Shown: positions 62,992 to 64,000 of the stretch, one piece after another
Layout of the letters: every line of letters begins with the position of its first letter
Numbering within the stretch: the stretch's first letter is position 1
Source: a virus
Virus record (IMG/VR): IMGVR_UViG_3300031963_000027
Coordinates: 62,001-126,000 of that record
DNA: 64,000 bases
Direction: 5' to 3' (one strand)
The notes under the pieces: model-generated
The model's database searches: none
Seen by the model: the letters and a program-made list of their open reading frames with translations, nothing else
Told to the model about the DNA's origin: nothing
Translations under genes and position numbers: made by a program

Positions 62992-64000
62992 ATTGTGATC
63001 CTATTACATCATTTAACATTCCTATCTTATCTTGTACTTTAGACATTTTACTAGCCTTATTAACTCCTAAGTTAACTGTAGATGCTCCTACACTAGGAGG
63101 AAGTAGCTCTGATAATAAGGAGGTAGATCCTAATATTCTTAATATTGTTGTAATTGCAACAGATCTAGGAGCTGCACTGAAAGAGGTTAAAGCAGGTGCG
63201 ACCAAGTGATAATAGGAAGCTACTGTTATACCTTCAACTCCTTCAAACTTAACATCTACTACTATCTTTACTTCTGGATTAGTTATTTTATATGCATTAA
63301 TATATACTGCATCTTTGTATATCTGTGCTCCAACAACTTTAGTATCTTCTGCTATTCTATAGTCTAAGATTCCTTGAACTAGTTTAAATGCTACATCTTC
63401 TGGCTGATCACCTAAGGCTATTGCTACTGTCTTCCAAGGCGCACCTTCTGGCATTGTAGATATCCTAAATGATAAATTACCAGCTACTGTACAGAAGGGA
63501 TTTAAAGGATCAGAATAGCTAAAGTAGAATGTATCTATTTCAACTTTGTGATCAATTGTAGTCTTTCCAGTTGTTACTGCAGATGCAGATGATGTAGTTC
63601 CTTTATTTACATCTACAATTGCTGATAAAGGTCCTTCTTGTTGTAATGATTGATAGTTAAAAAAGCTAGAGCTTTGTTTACCAACTAATAGACCTTCTAT
63701 ATAATTCTTTATGTATGTTGACTTTCTAATTATAAGTTCATTAGATGTATAGTTAACTGCTGATAAATCTAATAACTCCCAGTGAGTTGGATTAGTTATA
63801 CTTGCTAGAGGAGGTACTGTAAGTGCTTTATATCCTTGATCATTATATACAACTATATCTCCAATTGCATATACAACATTAACCTTATAAGCACCTCTAT
63901 ATGATGTATATGGAGATACTAAAGCTGCCTTGTGTATAGTTAAAGGTCTAATTGTTATTGCTTCTCTAGATACTATTGTTGATAATCTTCTGGCAGCAAA
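62963..64000 (-). CDS. Neck or tail protein, 5' part outside window, with carbohydrate-binding-like module
   Basis: The frame is open from 64000, so ATG 63454 is internal and the protein is at least 345 residues. The upstream part contains YKVNVVYAIGDIVVYNDQGY and NPTHWELLD, a pattern (GDxVxYxxxxYxA...PxxxxxWxLL) found in chitin-binding type 5/12-like modules. The remaining part is beta-rich (KTVAIALGDQPEDVAFKLVQ, PEVKIVVDVKFEGVEGITVA). No enzyme motif. It may be a neck, collar or tail-surface protein that binds a sugar. It overlaps gene 62320 by 29 bases. Confidence 0.55.
   Translation of the reverse strand, partial: FAARRLSTIVSREAITIRPLTIHKAALVSPYTSYRGAYKVNVVYAIGDIVVYNDQGYKALTVPPLASITNPTHWELLDLSAVNYTSNELIIRKSTYIKNYIEGLLVGKQSSSFFNYQSLQQEGPLSAIVDVNKGTTSSASAVTTGKTTIDHKVEIDTFYFSYSDPLNPFCTVAGNLSFRISTMPEGAPWKTVAIALGDQPEDVAFKLVQGILDYRIAEDTKVVGAQIYKDAVYINAYKITNPEVKIVVDVKFEGVEGITVASYYHLVAPALTSFSAAPRSVAITTILRILGSTSLLSELLPPSVGASTVNLGVNKASKMSKVQDKIGMLNDVIGSQYVWNRSNMY

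Noticed and set aside
62963-63454. ATG 63454 as the start of a 163-residue gene
   Set aside because: The same frame stays open to 64000 and encodes a plausible domain, so the true start is beyond the right edge.
1-64000. tRNA genes, rRNA and CRISPR arrays
   Set aside because: No T-loop GTTCGA-type sequence with a matching cloverleaf, no rRNA-like stretch and no regularly spaced repeats were found by eye. A tRNAscan-SE run would decide.

Overview
This window looks like part of a large, AT-rich contractile-tailed phage (myovirus) genome. The right three quarters encode a tail sheath, tail tube, baseplate hub, OB-fold spike, baseplate J-like protein, tail lysins, fibre proteins and an intein-containing large terminase. 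The left quarter is packed with small, tightly overlapping genes for nucleic acid metabolism and host interaction. No rRNA, tRNA, integrase, replication gene or CRISPR array was found, so the host cannot be named. A Gram-negative bacterium, perhaps a cyanobacterium, is a guess only.

Left arm (1-16383, almost all on the + strand). It opens with the 3' part of a polynucleotide kinase-phosphatase-ligase (Pnkp). Two small disrupted ORFs follow, then a full-length Hen1-type 3'-terminal RNA ribose 2'-O-methyltransferase, then an AAA+-like ATPase. Pnkp plus Hen1 is the bacterial RNA repair pair that seals ribotoxin-cut RNA and methylates it so it cannot be cut again. Finding it in a phage is the most striking observation here. 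Further along are a calcineurin-like phosphoesterase, many small unknown proteins joined by ATGA overlaps, a ClpP-like protease, a dual-specificity phosphatase-like protein, dUTPase, ThyX, a WGR-PARP with an intact H-Y-E triad, and a membrane-anchored GAF-like protein. Two genes run antisense: a membrane protein and an HNH endonuclease. A NUMOD3 protein carries what looks like the start of another gene.

Junction (16387-16424). A perfect hairpin flanked by A and T runs serves as a bidirectional terminator between the converging arms.

Right arm (16403-64000, all on the - strand, read right to left). The order is: neck/tail protein (open at the right edge), tail completion protein, sheath, tube, two tandem terminators, hub, spike, amidase, a glycosidase-M23 fusion lysin, several baseplate proteins, a gp25/W-like protein, J, a fibre protein, a flavoprotein oxidoreductase translationally coupled inside the baseplate operon, a gp53-like wedge, a DUF4815-like giant, fibre-like proteins, TerL with a mini-intein in its P-loop, a 3428-residue protein with an N-terminal NUC nuclease and more than twenty hydrophobic segments, a Cas4/RecB-like nuclease and two small proteins. 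No conventional tape-measure gene lies between tube and hub. The giant protein is either the tape measure or an ejected pilot protein. Head genes presumably lie beyond the right edge.

Together the arms suggest a phage that protects or repairs RNA under ribotoxin attack, makes its own thymidylate, modifies host proteins by ADP-ribosylation and dephosphorylation, and enters with several peptidoglycan-cutting activities and possibly an injected nuclease. Functions are inferred from motifs read by eye. No database search was possible.
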